Part shown: positions 45,936-53,847 of the stretch, piece by piece | Layout of the letters: every line of letters begins with the position of its first letter | Numbering within the stretch: position 1 is the stretch's first letter | Program-made: the position numbers and the translations under genes | The notes under the pieces: generated by a model | The model's database searches: none | What the model saw: only the letters and a program-made list of their open reading frames with translations | What the model was told of the DNA's origin: nothing | Assembly (NCBI GenBank): GCA_002503285.1 | Contig: DARI01000001.1 | Location: 4,814-68,813 of the forward strand | DNA length: 64,000 nucleotides | Direction of reading: 5' to 3' | Source: Euryarchaeota archaeon UBA557 | GTDB taxonomy: Archaea; Thermoplasmatota; Poseidoniia; Poseidoniales; Thalassarchaeaceae

Positions 45936-46729
45936 GTTGGACAAACGTATTAGGTCGTGTTTCATTTTCAAATTGCGATCCTATCTTTACATCTTTAGGA
46001 AAAAAATGGAAGATATTACCAGCACCTCCATCTTGGTTAACAGGCCATCTACTCAGGCAAGATTGTCTTTGTGCCCCTATTCCTGCTGCAGACTATGCTA
46101 AGCATTCTGATGAATTAGCATTAATTCCAAATTTAGCCATTGTAAGTAAAGGAGAGGTAGGGTCAGTCTTACTATTCGGTTCTAGGCCAATTGAAGAAAT
46201 GAGGGATATAGCACTTCCTTCTGATTCTTCTACTTCTGTAACATTACTAAAATGGCTTTTAAAACAGAAAAATCTCGATCCTAAATTTGTTCATACCGGG
46301 CCAGATATTGATATAATGCTTACAAAATGTGATGGTGCACTCTTAATTGGAGATAGAGCATTAGTATCATCTCTAAAATCTCCTGAATTAGTCCGTTTAG
46401 ATCTTGGCTCCGAATGGACTAATATCACAAAATTACCTATGGTATTCGGAGTCTTCGCAGCACGTAAAGATTCACCTATTAATAAAATAAAGGATGCTCA
46501 CAAGGATATGGTAAATCAATATAATAATTTTTTAGAAAATGATGAATTTCGACAGGAAGTCATTGCAAAATCTTTTGAAAAATTAGTCTTTTCTGAAGAT
46601 AGGATATCTAGTTATTTTGATGATGAAGTTAGTAATTTTTTGGATGATGACGGAGTGAGAGGACTCGAGTTATTTCTATCTGAAGTTTGCGGATTAGAAG
46701 ATGGTCCAACGTGGTTAAATTTAGATTAA
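45932..46729 (+). CDS. mqnA: Chorismate dehydratase MqnA
   Basis: The first committed enzyme of the futalosine menaquinone route, in a periplasmic-binding-protein-like fold. It has 'GRVSFSNCDPIF' at the N-terminus, 'PSWLTGHLLRQDCLCAPIPA', 'GEVGSVLLFGSRPIEE' and 'CDGALLIGDRALV'. 'LDLGSEWTNITKLPMVFGVF' matches the conserved 'GeaW...TGLPFVfA' block of MqnA, with TKLP in place of TGLP. Length of 265 aa is normal. Coupled to mqnE by a 4-bp overlap and convergent with the DOHH-like gene (4-bp overlap). Confidence 0.9.
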   Translation: MSWTNVLGRVSFSNCDPIFTSLGKKWKILPAPPSWLTGHLLRQDCLCAPIPAADYAKHSDELALIPNLAIVSKGEVGSVLLFGSRPIEEMRDIALPSDSSTSVTLLKWLLKQKNLDPKFVHTGPDIDIMLTKCDGALLIGDRALVSSLKSPELVRLDLGSEWTNITKLPMVFGVFAARKDSPINKIKDAHKDMVNQYNNFLENDEFRQEVIAKSFEKLVFSEDRISSYFDDEVSNFLDDDGVRGLELFLSEVCGLEDGPTWLNLD

Positions 46730-47205
46730 TCGGATAAATTTAGACGATTGCTAGCAACCCATTGTAGTAAGTCTAATGCTACCTCACATGATTCTGAAAT
46801 TACTGGTTCTGGATCATTAACAAATTTCTCTAGGACTGAAAGCGCACTTCTATCTCCAATCGCGCCTAATGCTTCAGCTGCCTCATGTCTCACCATCAGG
46901 TCTTCATGAACATCTTCTAGCCTCTCAATCAAAAAAGGTACTGCATGAGGGTTCTGCATTTGACCCATCACGTATGCTACCTCATGTTTTAATAAGGCTG
47001 ATTTAGATTCAAATGCGGCAGCTAATGCTTCAACTGAATCTGTTCCTCCAATGCCCCTTAGTGCAAATAAAGCCCTCATTCTTTGAAACATTTTCTTTTT
47101 ACTATCATTTAGTGTAATTCTAAGATTTTCTACATTCCTATCTTCACTAGGGGGAGCTGGATCTACTGAATCGAATTCACTAGTAATTGGAATATCAGAA
47201 TCCAT
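46726..47205 (-). CDS. Half-length deoxyhypusine hydroxylase-like HEAT-repeat protein
   Basis: 159 residues of HEAT repeats with two His-Glu motifs at 74-75 ('LLKHEVAYVMGQMQ') and 107-108 ('MVRHEAAEALGAIGD'), spaced by 33. Eukaryotic DOHH, which hydroxylates deoxyhypusine on eIF5A, uses four HE motifs in two tandem halves. As I recall them, these are His56/89 in one half and His207/240 in the other, each pair also 33 apart. The N-terminal 'SVDPAPPSEDRNVENLR' resembles the linker before the human C-terminal half, and 'SESCEVALDL' resembles its end. A homodimer could rebuild the diiron site. The ATG abuts the mqnD stop. Alternative: a generic PBS-lyase-like HEAT scaffold, but those lack paired HE motifs. 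Family match fairly sure; activity inferred. Confidence 0.8.
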   Translation of the reverse strand: MDSDIPITSEFDSVDPAPPSEDRNVENLRITLNDSKKKMFQRMRALFALRGIGGTDSVEALAAAFESKSALLKHEVAYVMGQMQNPHAVPFLIERLEDVHEDLMVRHEAAEALGAIGDRSALSVLEKFVNDPEPVISESCEVALDLLQWVASNRLNLSD

Positions 47206-48066
47206 TCATTCACCCGATCCTATGAATTTTATCTCATTAATATTTAATTCACTACTGACTAATCCAATTTCTATCCCTTGTCTAAGGAATTCCCTAATTG
47301 CATCTCTACCATCTTTTTCATAATCAATCGTTCTATTATTTACATACATTTCCACAAAATTCTTATTTGTTTCATCATCAATACCTCTACCCCATTTTTT
47401 TGCAAATTTTAATGAGGCCTCCGGATTCTCAATTGACCATACTATGCTATTTTTTACATCTTCTGTAATTTTTCCACAAAGTTCTAAGCCCAAATCTTTT
47501 CTAACAACATTTCCTCCTAATGGTAATGGTAAACCAGTTTTATTATTCCACCAAATACCTAAATCTAGTAATAATTTCACTCCTTCTTCTTTCCAAGTAA
47601 GTTGCCCTTCATGAATTATCAGACCAATATCAAATTCTCCTGATTTAACTCTTGGTAATATTTCATCAAATGGTACTACCTGAACTTCAACATCTCCCCA
47701 TGCCAATCTCAATGCCAAATAGGCACTTGTTCCCAAGCCAGGTATTGCAATTATTTTTTTCTTTCCTTCTTCTTCCGTCAGAGTATCTCTTGAAATCAGC
47801 ATTGGCCCATATCCTTCGCCCATAGAGGCACCACAATTCATTAGATGATATTTATCAGCTATCAGAGGATAGGAATGTATACTAACCGCAGATACTTCAT
47901 ATTCTCCATTCATAGCATGTTTATTCAAAGTTTCAATATCTAGGAGTACGTGTTCATAATATCTATCATCCGTTGACATCCCTCCCTCTGTTAATGCATA
48001 AAACATGAAAGCATCATCTGGATCTGGGGAATGGCCTATTCTGTACTTCTTATCTAATTCTTCCAT
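47206..48066 (-). CDS. mqnD: 1,4-dihydroxy-6-naphthoate synthase MqnD
   Basis: A menaquinone (futalosine route) enzyme that turns cyclic de-hypoxanthine futalosine into dihydroxy-naphthoate. It has 'GHSPDPDDAFMFYALTEGG' at the N-terminus, 'VSAVSIHSYPLIADKYHLM', 'IPGLGTSAYLALRLA', and 'GLIIHEGQLTWKEEG' with the catalytic-region His-Glu-Gly-Gln. 'WWNNKTGLPLPLGGNVVRK' is typical. Length of 286 aa is normal. The DOHH-like gene follows without a gap (TGA then ATG). It shares the locus with mqnE-mqnA on the other strand. Confidence 0.93.
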   Translation of the reverse strand: MEELDKKYRIGHSPDPDDAFMFYALTEGGMSTDDRYYEHVLLDIETLNKHAMNGEYEVSAVSIHSYPLIADKYHLMNCGASMGEGYGPMLISRDTLTEEEGKKKIIAIPGLGTSAYLALRLAWGDVEVQVVPFDEILPRVKSGEFDIGLIIHEGQLTWKEEGVKLLLDLGIWWNNKTGLPLPLGGNVVRKDLGLELCGKITEDVKNSIVWSIENPEASLKFAKKWGRGIDDETNKNFVEMYVNNRTIDYEKDGRDAIREFLRQGIEIGLVSSELNINEIKFIGSGE

Positions 48067-48156
48067 GTGGTCCGCGTTAACTAATAGGATATGAATATTT
48101 ATTTATTCAAGCTTGTCATTAGTAAGAGTAAATAATGTGTATATCTTGGTATAGTC

Positions 48157-48351
48157 ATGCCAAACCCAGCAGAACTTTCAACAGCAACGGGACAATTAGG
48201 TCCAATTTGTGCTTCGACAGGAAAACCAATAACTTTTGCAGAAGCAATTGTTCTGGATGATAGATATGTTTGTTGGGAAGCATATCTAGAAATCACTGGC
48301 GCCAAACCTGCTACAGATGGTAAAGACATAGAAGGTCTGAAACTAGATTAA
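48157..48351 (+). CDS. Small protein with Cys-containing motif, unknown
   Basis: 64 residues starting 'MPNPAELSTATGQLGPIC'. Two Cys (residues 18 and 39 or so) flank 'ASTGKPITFAEAIVLDDRYVCWEAY', read here in pieces: 'ASTGKPITFAEA' and 'DDRYVCWEAY'. The pattern recalls half of a LIM-like or metal-binding knuckle, but a second Cys pair is missing. The ATG follows a plausible promoter spacer of 90 bp after mqnD (divergent). It lies 36 bp before priS and may share its transcript. Not recognised. Confidence 0.5.
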   Translation: MPNPAELSTATGQLGPICASTGKPITFAEAIVLDDRYVCWEAYLEITGAKPATDGKDIEGLKLD

Positions 48352-48387
48352 TTGAAAACTTAATTCCTACATCCCTTTCGACTCTAT

Positions 48388-49608
48388 ATGGCAGAAGGGT
48401 GGAGTCGTCATGCACTTCGATTTTCAGACTATTATAATTCCCTTAACGTGAATTCATTATGGACTCCACCTAGACTAAAACGAAGAGAATGGATGTTCAT
48501 TCCATGGGATGGACGTCCACCTGATAGACATCGTGGATTTAATAATAAATCACAAGTTCTTGATTATTTACAACAAAGATCTCCTCATTCAGTTTTCCAC
48601 AGCACGGCATATTATAAATATCCATTAGAAAGGAAAATGAATGATAAAGAATGGTTAGGAGCAGATTTGATATTCGATTTAGATGGTGATCATTTGCCGG
48701 GTGTATCTGATAAGGATTTTCCCAGTATGATTTCTTTAATTCAACAGCAAGCATGGAGTTTATGGTCAGATTTTCTTGAACCTGAATTTGGATTTAAGGA
48801 GGAACACGTACAAACGTCTTTTTCTGGACATAGAGGTTTCCACATACACGTAAGAAATCCGAGCTTATTTCATCTTGATTCTAATGCGAGAAGAGAAATC
48901 GTTAACCATATAAGGGGAGAAGGAATAAATGTACAAACGACACTATCTGGAATAAATAGTGGATGGAAAAATAGGGTAGAAATAGGAATTTCAACTGTAA
49001 TAAGTAAACTCAATGTAATTTCACAAAGAAAGTCTAATACTATTCCTGAAATGGAAAATTTTGCTGAAATTTTAACTGCTAGGTCAAATTTTTCTGATAA
49101 TAAAATAAAATCCTACACAAAGGCAACAATAATAAAAAAGATTTCACAATTGGCAGATTTATCATCGGATGATCGTAGAATTCAAAGGTTAAAGAAAGAC
49201 CAATCTTTATTGGTGTTTGGTGAGAGTTTAACACCATTATTTTGGGAACTAGTAAAAGGTGATTCTTCAGTAGTTTTAGGTAATGCCGGGGAAACTGATG
49301 AAGCCGTGACAGTAGATATCAAGCGTGTAATTAGGAGCGTTGGGAGCTTGCATGGCAAATGTGGTTTAAGGGTCACGGATTTTCCTTTGAACAGATTAAA
49401 TCCATATTCTTCTAACAAATTTAACCCTCTAACTGAATCAATTGTATTCAAAGGAAACAAATTTACTAAATTAAAAATAATAGCAGACGATGTTACTGCA
49501 TGTTTGGATGGTATAGAAGTTACTGGAAATGTTGGCGATATTGTTAATGTAAATGAGTCGCTTTCTACATTTCTAATTCTTAAGGGATGGGCTGAAGTAG
49601 AACGTTAA
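48388..49608 (+). CDS. priS: DNA primase small (catalytic) subunit PriS
   Basis: The catalytic subunit of archaeal-eukaryotic primase, which makes RNA/DNA primers. 'GADLIFDLDGDHLPG' holds the metal-binding Asp97 and Asp99. 'TSFSGHRGFHIHV' is the conserved nucleotide-binding SGxRGxHxH motif, and 'EIGISTVISKLN' follows. The N-terminal 'HALRFSDYYNSL' matches PriS starts ('fy..YY'). Length of 406 aa is slightly longer than usual (about 350). The large subunit is not in the window. Followed by an EF-hand protein on the same strand. Confidence 0.92.
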   Translation: MAEGWSRHALRFSDYYNSLNVNSLWTPPRLKRREWMFIPWDGRPPDRHRGFNNKSQVLDYLQQRSPHSVFHSTAYYKYPLERKMNDKEWLGADLIFDLDGDHLPGVSDKDFPSMISLIQQQAWSLWSDFLEPEFGFKEEHVQTSFSGHRGFHIHVRNPSLFHLDSNARREIVNHIRGEGINVQTTLSGINSGWKNRVEIGISTVISKLNVISQRKSNTIPEMENFAEILTARSNFSDNKIKSYTKATIIKKISQLADLSSDDRRIQRLKKDQSLLVFGESLTPLFWELVKGDSSVVLGNAGETDEAVTVDIKRVIRSVGSLHGKCGLRVTDFPLNRLNPYSSNKFNPLTESIVFKGNKFTKLKIIADDVTACLDGIEVTGNVGDIVNVNESLSTFLILKGWAEVER

Positions 49609-49680
49609 TAATCCTCAATATTGGCCAATCCTCGGAGAACCTTCAATAATGTAGATTTACACACCACACTCGTGGGGCCA

Positions 49681-50607
49681 ATGTCGGGAGATGAGGATAT
49701 AGAAGAACAGATGAATAATTTCCCTCTGCCTCCTATGCCGCCCGGTATATCTATGCCCCCTCCTCCACCACCTGTTTTTAACGAAACCAACAATGATGAT
49801 GCCTGGAATTCGATAGATAAGACATTACTTCAAGCCGCTGAAGATTTAAATTTGTCCAATGTTAAGAATGTTAATAATGATTTTAAATCTGTTTGGGAAA
49901 GACGTAAAGCTACTGACCCCTCAGTTAGAGTTGATAATAAACAAAGTATGTATGGGCATATAGACAGAATTGCTAAAGGAGAAGTTGGAACTCTTCTTGA
50001 TAGGTTTCAAGATAGATTTGGTTCAGAATTAGATAGGGAAATTATAGTTCTCAGGAAAAAACAACAACAAGACATGAGGTCCATTAAACCTAAAGTTGAA
50101 TTAATATCTGTACCAGAAAAAGATGATTCCATGAATTTGAGCGAGTTCTTAGATTCTATGAAAGATACTAATTTTTTGACTAAAGTTTCTGAAGTTACCA
50201 ATATTTCTGTGGATAAATTATCAAATCTCAGTAATTCAGAGCTGAAAGATTTTTTCAAATCTGCAGACAATGATAACTCCGGCACTATTGACTTCGATGA
50301 ATTTGTAGATGCTATTATAGATCTCGATGCTTCAAAAGACGAATTTAGTACCTTTTTCAATATTGTTAACGAATTATTAGGAAATGCACCTAAAACTTTC
50401 ATAGACGAATTCGTCGTAACAGATGATTTCAAATTATTTGAAAAGGTTGGTAATAATCCTATTTCGTCCACAAACGAAGATAGAATTAATTTCTTCATTA
50501 TGATAAACAATGTTTTAGGAGATTTACCTTCTAATTCTATAGATACATTTGTCAAATCTCCTGATTTTAAAATATATACTAGAATCAGTGAATTATATGG
50601 AGCGTGA
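49681..50607 (+). CDS. EF-hand protein with proline-rich N-terminus
   Basis: 308 residues from the ATG at 49681. An acidic, Pro/Met-rich segment ('LPPMPPGISMPPPPPP') is followed by a basic helical region with a likely coiled coil ('REIIVLRKKQQQDM'). Then comes a canonical EF-hand loop at 196-207, 'DNDNSGTIDFDE', flanked by helices 'ELKDFFKSA' and 'FVDAIIDL'. All calcium-ligating positions (1, 3, 5, 9, 12) are acidic or polar. Only one canonical loop is evident. Two later repeats ('FIDEFVVTDDFKLFEKV', 'SIDTFVKSPDFKIYTRI') look like a duplicated helical module. A TTG at 49621 gives a 20-residue longer option. It sits between priS and a membrane protein. Function unknown. Confidence 0.7.
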   Translation: MSGDEDIEEQMNNFPLPPMPPGISMPPPPPPVFNETNNDDAWNSIDKTLLQAAEDLNLSNVKNVNNDFKSVWERRKATDPSVRVDNKQSMYGHIDRIAKGEVGTLLDRFQDRFGSELDREIIVLRKKQQQDMRSIKPKVELISVPEKDDSMNLSEFLDSMKDTNFLTKVSEVTNISVDKLSNLSNSELKDFFKSADNDNSGTIDFDEFVDAIIDLDASKDEFSTFFNIVNELLGNAPKTFIDEFVVTDDFKLFEKVGNNPISSTNEDRINFFIMINNVLGDLPSNSIDTFVKSPDFKIYTRISELYGA

Positions 50608-50612
50608 TTTAA

Positions 50613-51404
50613 ATGGGTTTACTTGAAAAAGCTGGCAAAATTCAATCTAACGAAAAAACTAATGAAGAACCTATTCCAGTAGTTATGGAGGCCGTTGTAG
50701 AACCTAAGCCAATTGCTACAAAAAAAGCTACTCGAAAAAAGAAAGAGAAAGCACCAAAGAAAGTACGAACTCCAAAAGTGAAAAGAACTAGGGTTTCTAA
50801 AGAAATACCTGAAGGTTTTGAAATTGCTACAAGGGGACAGAAAGTTACTCGAAGATTTGTAGATTTTGCAATAAGTTATGGTTGGGCAGTTCCTATTTTG
50901 GGTATCAATGTCTGGGGCAATGCTCCCGACTCAACATATTTAATCCTAATTGGAATGTTACTTGTGGTGGGCAATTTAGGTGTATTGCCATCACAAACAG
51001 GTCGAACTGTAGGAAATTGGGTTAGCAGAACTCAATACGTTAACACAAGAGGTGAATCTCCAATATGGTTATTCTTACTATTAAAAGGATTAACAACTGT
51101 ATTTGTCCTATTTGGTGTATTTGCTGTATTCATAACTACAGCTAATTTATCTTTAGGAGATTCAACCGTTTCCAAAATATTTACATTAATTGGATTACTT
51201 ATGCTATTACCACCCTTAATAGATTATTTCATGTATAGATTTAGAAAGAATTCTGAACATGGATTATGGGATACTATGTTTGGAGGAATCTGGATGGTAC
51301 GTACAAATAGAAGTGCGGATGCAAAAGGATGGTTAAAGAGGCTAGAATCCCTCGGAGATTATGCTGAATCTAAAGGCCTACTGAGTGATAAAGATACTGA
51401 TTAA
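50613..51404 (+). CDS. Membrane protein with Lys-rich N-terminal tail
   Basis: 263 residues. Residues 1-65 are hydrophilic and very basic ('KKATRKKKEKAPKKVRTPKV'). About four to five hydrophobic helices then follow from residue 85, with a loop 'WVSRTQYVNTRGESPIWLF' and a basic C-terminal region ('MYRFRKNSEHGLWDTMFGG'). The loop spacing is vaguely like RDD-family proteins, but I am not confident. It starts 5 bases after the EF-hand gene, so the two are probably co-transcribed. Confidence 0.6.
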   Translation: MGLLEKAGKIQSNEKTNEEPIPVVMEAVVEPKPIATKKATRKKKEKAPKKVRTPKVKRTRVSKEIPEGFEIATRGQKVTRRFVDFAISYGWAVPILGINVWGNAPDSTYLILIGMLLVVGNLGVLPSQTGRTVGNWVSRTQYVNTRGESPIWLFLLLKGLTTVFVLFGVFAVFITTANLSLGDSTVSKIFTLIGLLMLLPPLIDYFMYRFRKNSEHGLWDTMFGGIWMVRTNRSADAKGWLKRLESLGDYAESKGLLSDKDTD

Positions 51405-51496
51405 TATCAAATTATTACCACTACACACAATTATTTTTGAGTGATTTATGAGCAAATAGGATATGGATATGTGATTTTAAAGAAGTTATTTATATT

Positions 51497-52414
51497 TCAA
51501 CCTCTCCTGCCTCCACCACTTCGTCCACCTCTCCTAGAACTTCCACTAGAACTGCGACGAGATCTTCTGGATGAGCCACCAGATCTTCTACTAGATTTTC
51601 TTGGATGGTTCCTATTCGAATTAGTTTTGTAATGAGAATTATCATCATGATGATGATACACATGTTGTACGTTATTTCTTCTATTAAAAGGGAAATTATT
51701 ATTTGGATTTCCATTTTCTAAAAATGATATACCTCTTCCTTTAGATACAGATATAATAATTACTAGTATAACTACTCCTATGAAGCCTAAAAAAAGTATC
51801 GATGTTAGCACGTTTCCACTAGACTCACCAAGTCCTAAAGGTTCCAAATTAGGACTCGGAGGTTCCACAAATCCATCATTATATTCCCAAAATTCTTCAA
51901 TGTCAATAATAATTTCTTCAGTTATTATTTTTAATCCGTTAAACCAATTACCCTCATCAAGTTCATTACCAGCATCAAACCCTATGCTACTAAAATCTAG
52001 ATATAGGTCCCAAAATTCACCATTTTCTATTCTCCACTCCCATGCTCCTGATTGGTTAGTAGCTAAAATTACCAATACTCCATCTTTCCACTCTTGATCT
52101 CCAATTTTCCACTCTTTAAATAATTCCAATCCATAATTAGATAAACTAATTGAAGAGTTATTGTCAGAATCATAATAACTAGTAGAATTTATTACTACAA
52201 CTACGACCTCAGTTCCCCAATATTCATTCAATCCTTCAGATAATTGATTAATTTCTAATTCTTCTGATTCATTTAATGCATTTCCTTCATCTATTACAAA
52301 TGAATTAGTATCATTAGGAAATGCTAATTCAGCTGATGCTATAGTAGGTGTTAATAGCAACATTATTACAAAAAATAGTATCAATGATTTTTGAATTTTC
52401 GTTCCATCTTTCAT
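51497..52414 (-). CDS. TPM-domain membrane protein with Arg/Ser-rich tail
   Basis: 305 residues: a signal peptide ('LILFFVIMLLLTPTIASAE'), then a TPM (Psb32/YgcG-type) domain with 'VIDEGNALNESEELEINQLS', 'TEVVVVVINS' and 'DGVLVILATNQSG'. A transmembrane helix near 215-235 is followed by a tail very rich in Arg, Ser and Gly, with a His cluster. The TPM domain would face outside and the basic tail would be cytoplasmic. The tail contains a strongly biased repeat of Ser-Arg-Arg-Ser and Gly-Gly units. The ATG at 52414 is preferred to a TTG at 52423. The gene marks the right end of the compact core. Confidence 0.8.
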   Translation of the reverse strand: MKDGTKIQKSLILFFVIMLLLTPTIASAELAFPNDTNSFVIDEGNALNESEELEINQLSEGLNEYWGTEVVVVVINSTSYYDSDNNSSISLSNYGLELFKEWKIGDQEWKDGVLVILATNQSGAWEWRIENGEFWDLYLDFSSIGFDAGNELDEGNWFNGLKIITEEIIIDIEEFWEYNDGFVEPPSPNLEPLGLGESSGNVLTSILFLGFIGVVILVIIISVSKGRGISFLENGNPNNNFPFNRRNNVQHVYHHHDDNSHYKTNSNRNHPRKSSRRSGGSSRRSRRSSSGSSRRGGRSGGGRRG

Positions 52415-52582
52415 ATTAATCAATATTCCTGAGATGTTACAATATTAAAATATATTTCAAAATATAATTGAGAGGGTAAATATATCTTCAAATTTAACAA
52501 TTAAATATCATAAAATATACATTATTTATTTTCATGTGATATTAATAACATTAATTTATTTATTGCCCGTCCCGAGTTTTTA
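52415..52582. promoter_or_regulatory. AT-rich divergent spacer, probable promoters
   Basis: A 168-bp stretch, almost all A and T, between the divergent TPM-domain gene and the aquaporin-like gene. It contains several TATA-like words on both strands (for example around 52446-52460 and 52508-52530). It ends in a GC-richer CCCGTCCCG just before the aquaporin ATG. No ORF is seen. Both genes probably start here, but exact boxes cannot be fixed by eye. Confidence 0.35.
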
Positions 52583-53224
52583 ATGACCTCCAATCTAACT
52601 AAAAAAATACTAGTAGAATTTATTGGAACATTTATCCTATGTATTATAATATGTTTTGTTGTCATTAATAAGATTGAAGGATTATATGGATCATTCATAG
52701 TTTCATTGACATTAATGATCTTAATTTACTGTGGTAAAAGTATATCAGGTGCACATTATAATCCGGCAGTTACAATATCGATATATTACCGGGGTTACTG
52801 TAGTAAGAGGGAACTACAATATTATGTATTTTTTCAATTAATAGGCTCCGTTACAGCCTCAATTTTATATTATTACCTAATAATCCCAGTCAACGCTAAC
52901 TATGAAATATTTGAATTAAATATGTCCGCATTAATTTCAGAATTTATTTTTACATTTTTATTAGTATCTGTAATTCTTAATGTTGCAACATTAGATGCCA
53001 CTGAAGGAAATTATTATTTTGGTTTTGCAATAGCATTTGTAGTTTTTTTGGGGGGTATTTTAGTTGGCGATATATCATTGGCTTCATTTAATCCTGCTGT
53101 TACTAGTGCCCTTATTTTAACTGGAAAAATAAATTTATTAGATTCATGGATTCATATTATCCCTCAACTTTTAAGTGCATTATTGGCTACTTTTTTATTT
53201 AAATTTTATCATAAAATTAATTAA
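52583..53224 (+). CDS. MIP-family (aquaporin-like) channel
   Basis: A six-helix channel of 213 aa with two NPA boxes: 'GAHYNPAVT' (Asn60) and 'ASFNPAVTSA' (Asn170). Helix order and spacing match aquaporins. In nearly all MIPs the second NPA is followed by Arg, which forms the selectivity filter. Here it is Val173, so the pore should be wider or less polar and may pass something other than water. Helices are rich in Ile, Phe and Tyr. It is the first gene of the AT-rich accessory stretch and has no obvious partner. Confidence 0.85.
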   Translation: MTSNLTKKILVEFIGTFILCIIICFVVINKIEGLYGSFIVSLTLMILIYCGKSISGAHYNPAVTISIYYRGYCSKRELQYYVFFQLIGSVTASILYYYLIIPVNANYEIFELNMSALISEFIFTFLLVSVILNVATLDATEGNYYFGFAIAFVVFLGGILVGDISLASFNPAVTSALILTGKINLLDSWIHIIPQLLSALLATFLFKFYHKIN

Positions 53225-53325
53225 ACTATTTGATTTCTAATTAAAACAACATCTAAATATAATCAACAATATATCAAATAATGAATATATAATGTAGAAA
53301 AAGACCTATATCGGCTAGCAAAATC

Positions 53326-53493
53326 ATGAATATGGAACTATCTACGGCGCCTCAGTGGACAGATGTTATTGGCCTAATTACTATTATAAGCGCTGCGATT
53401 TATAGTTGGATTCAAATCAGAGAAATCAAAAAGACTAAGAAAAATGCTGCCGCATTAGGTATACCAAATTTATTTCTAAAGATTAGTCTCTAG
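53326..53493 (+). CDS. Small membrane peptide (55 aa)
   Basis: An ATG-initiated reading frame of 55 codons. A short polar start (MNMELSTAPQWTD) is followed by a single hydrophobic helix ('VIGLITIISAAIYSWIQI') and a Lys-rich tail. Such single-helix peptides are plausible small proteins. Support is limited to codon coherence, topology and an AT-rich promoter-like spacer upstream. Family unknown. Confidence 0.4.
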   Translation: MNMELSTAPQWTDVIGLITIISAAIYSWIQIREIKKTKKNAAALGIPNLFLKISL

Positions 53494-53520
53494 GATTAAT
53501 TAAGGTATTTTCACAGCCCG

Positions 53521-53702
53521 ATGAATTTAAAAAAATTTGGAAGATATAAAATTTTAACATGGAAAAGATTGGAAAATTGCCATGATGATATTGTCTGCTT
53601 GAGTAAGTATCAGTGCACAAGTGTACGTGTGTAACCTTGATTTTCAAACCGCTCATTGATTTATTTTCTGGGCCATTCGTCTCATATTTAAAAAATAAAT
53701 AA
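53521..53702 (+). pseudogene. Frameshifted gene relic
   Basis: Two adjoining open stretches on the same strand. The first runs from ATG 53521 to a stop at 53634 ('MNLKKFGRYKILTWKRLENC' and onward). The second, in another frame, covers about 53590-53702 and reads 'VTLIFKPLIDLFSGPFVSYL' and onward. Joined by a one-base shift near 53625, they give one sensible protein end. 'FKPLIDLF..PFVSYL' is reminiscent of the tail of family 2 glycosyltransferases, a weak guess. The remaining spacer to 53847 holds a third open stretch ('EYFHWLEGHKMVFDQDK') with no clear start, probably more debris. Confidence 0.3.
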
Positions 53703-53847
53703 ATAATCATTGAGCAATCTACACTAGATTCTGAGATAGATGTTGATTTGGAGTATTTTCACTGGTTAGAGGGACATAAAATGGTATTTGATCAAGATAA
53801 AGATAATTTCCAGCATATATTGCATACAAAGTCTGGAAACCATCATT

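Noticed and set aside
51490..51714. Frames opposite the Arg/Ser tail of the TPM gene (both strands)
   Set aside because: Low-complexity shadow of the repetitive tail; the TPM frame has a signal peptide and a domain to support it.
53483..53710. Minus-strand 75-codon frame in the spacer before the APH-fold kinase
   Set aside because: It runs antisense to the more protein-like plus-strand fragments, has no recognisable motif, and is rich in residues expected from antisense translation.
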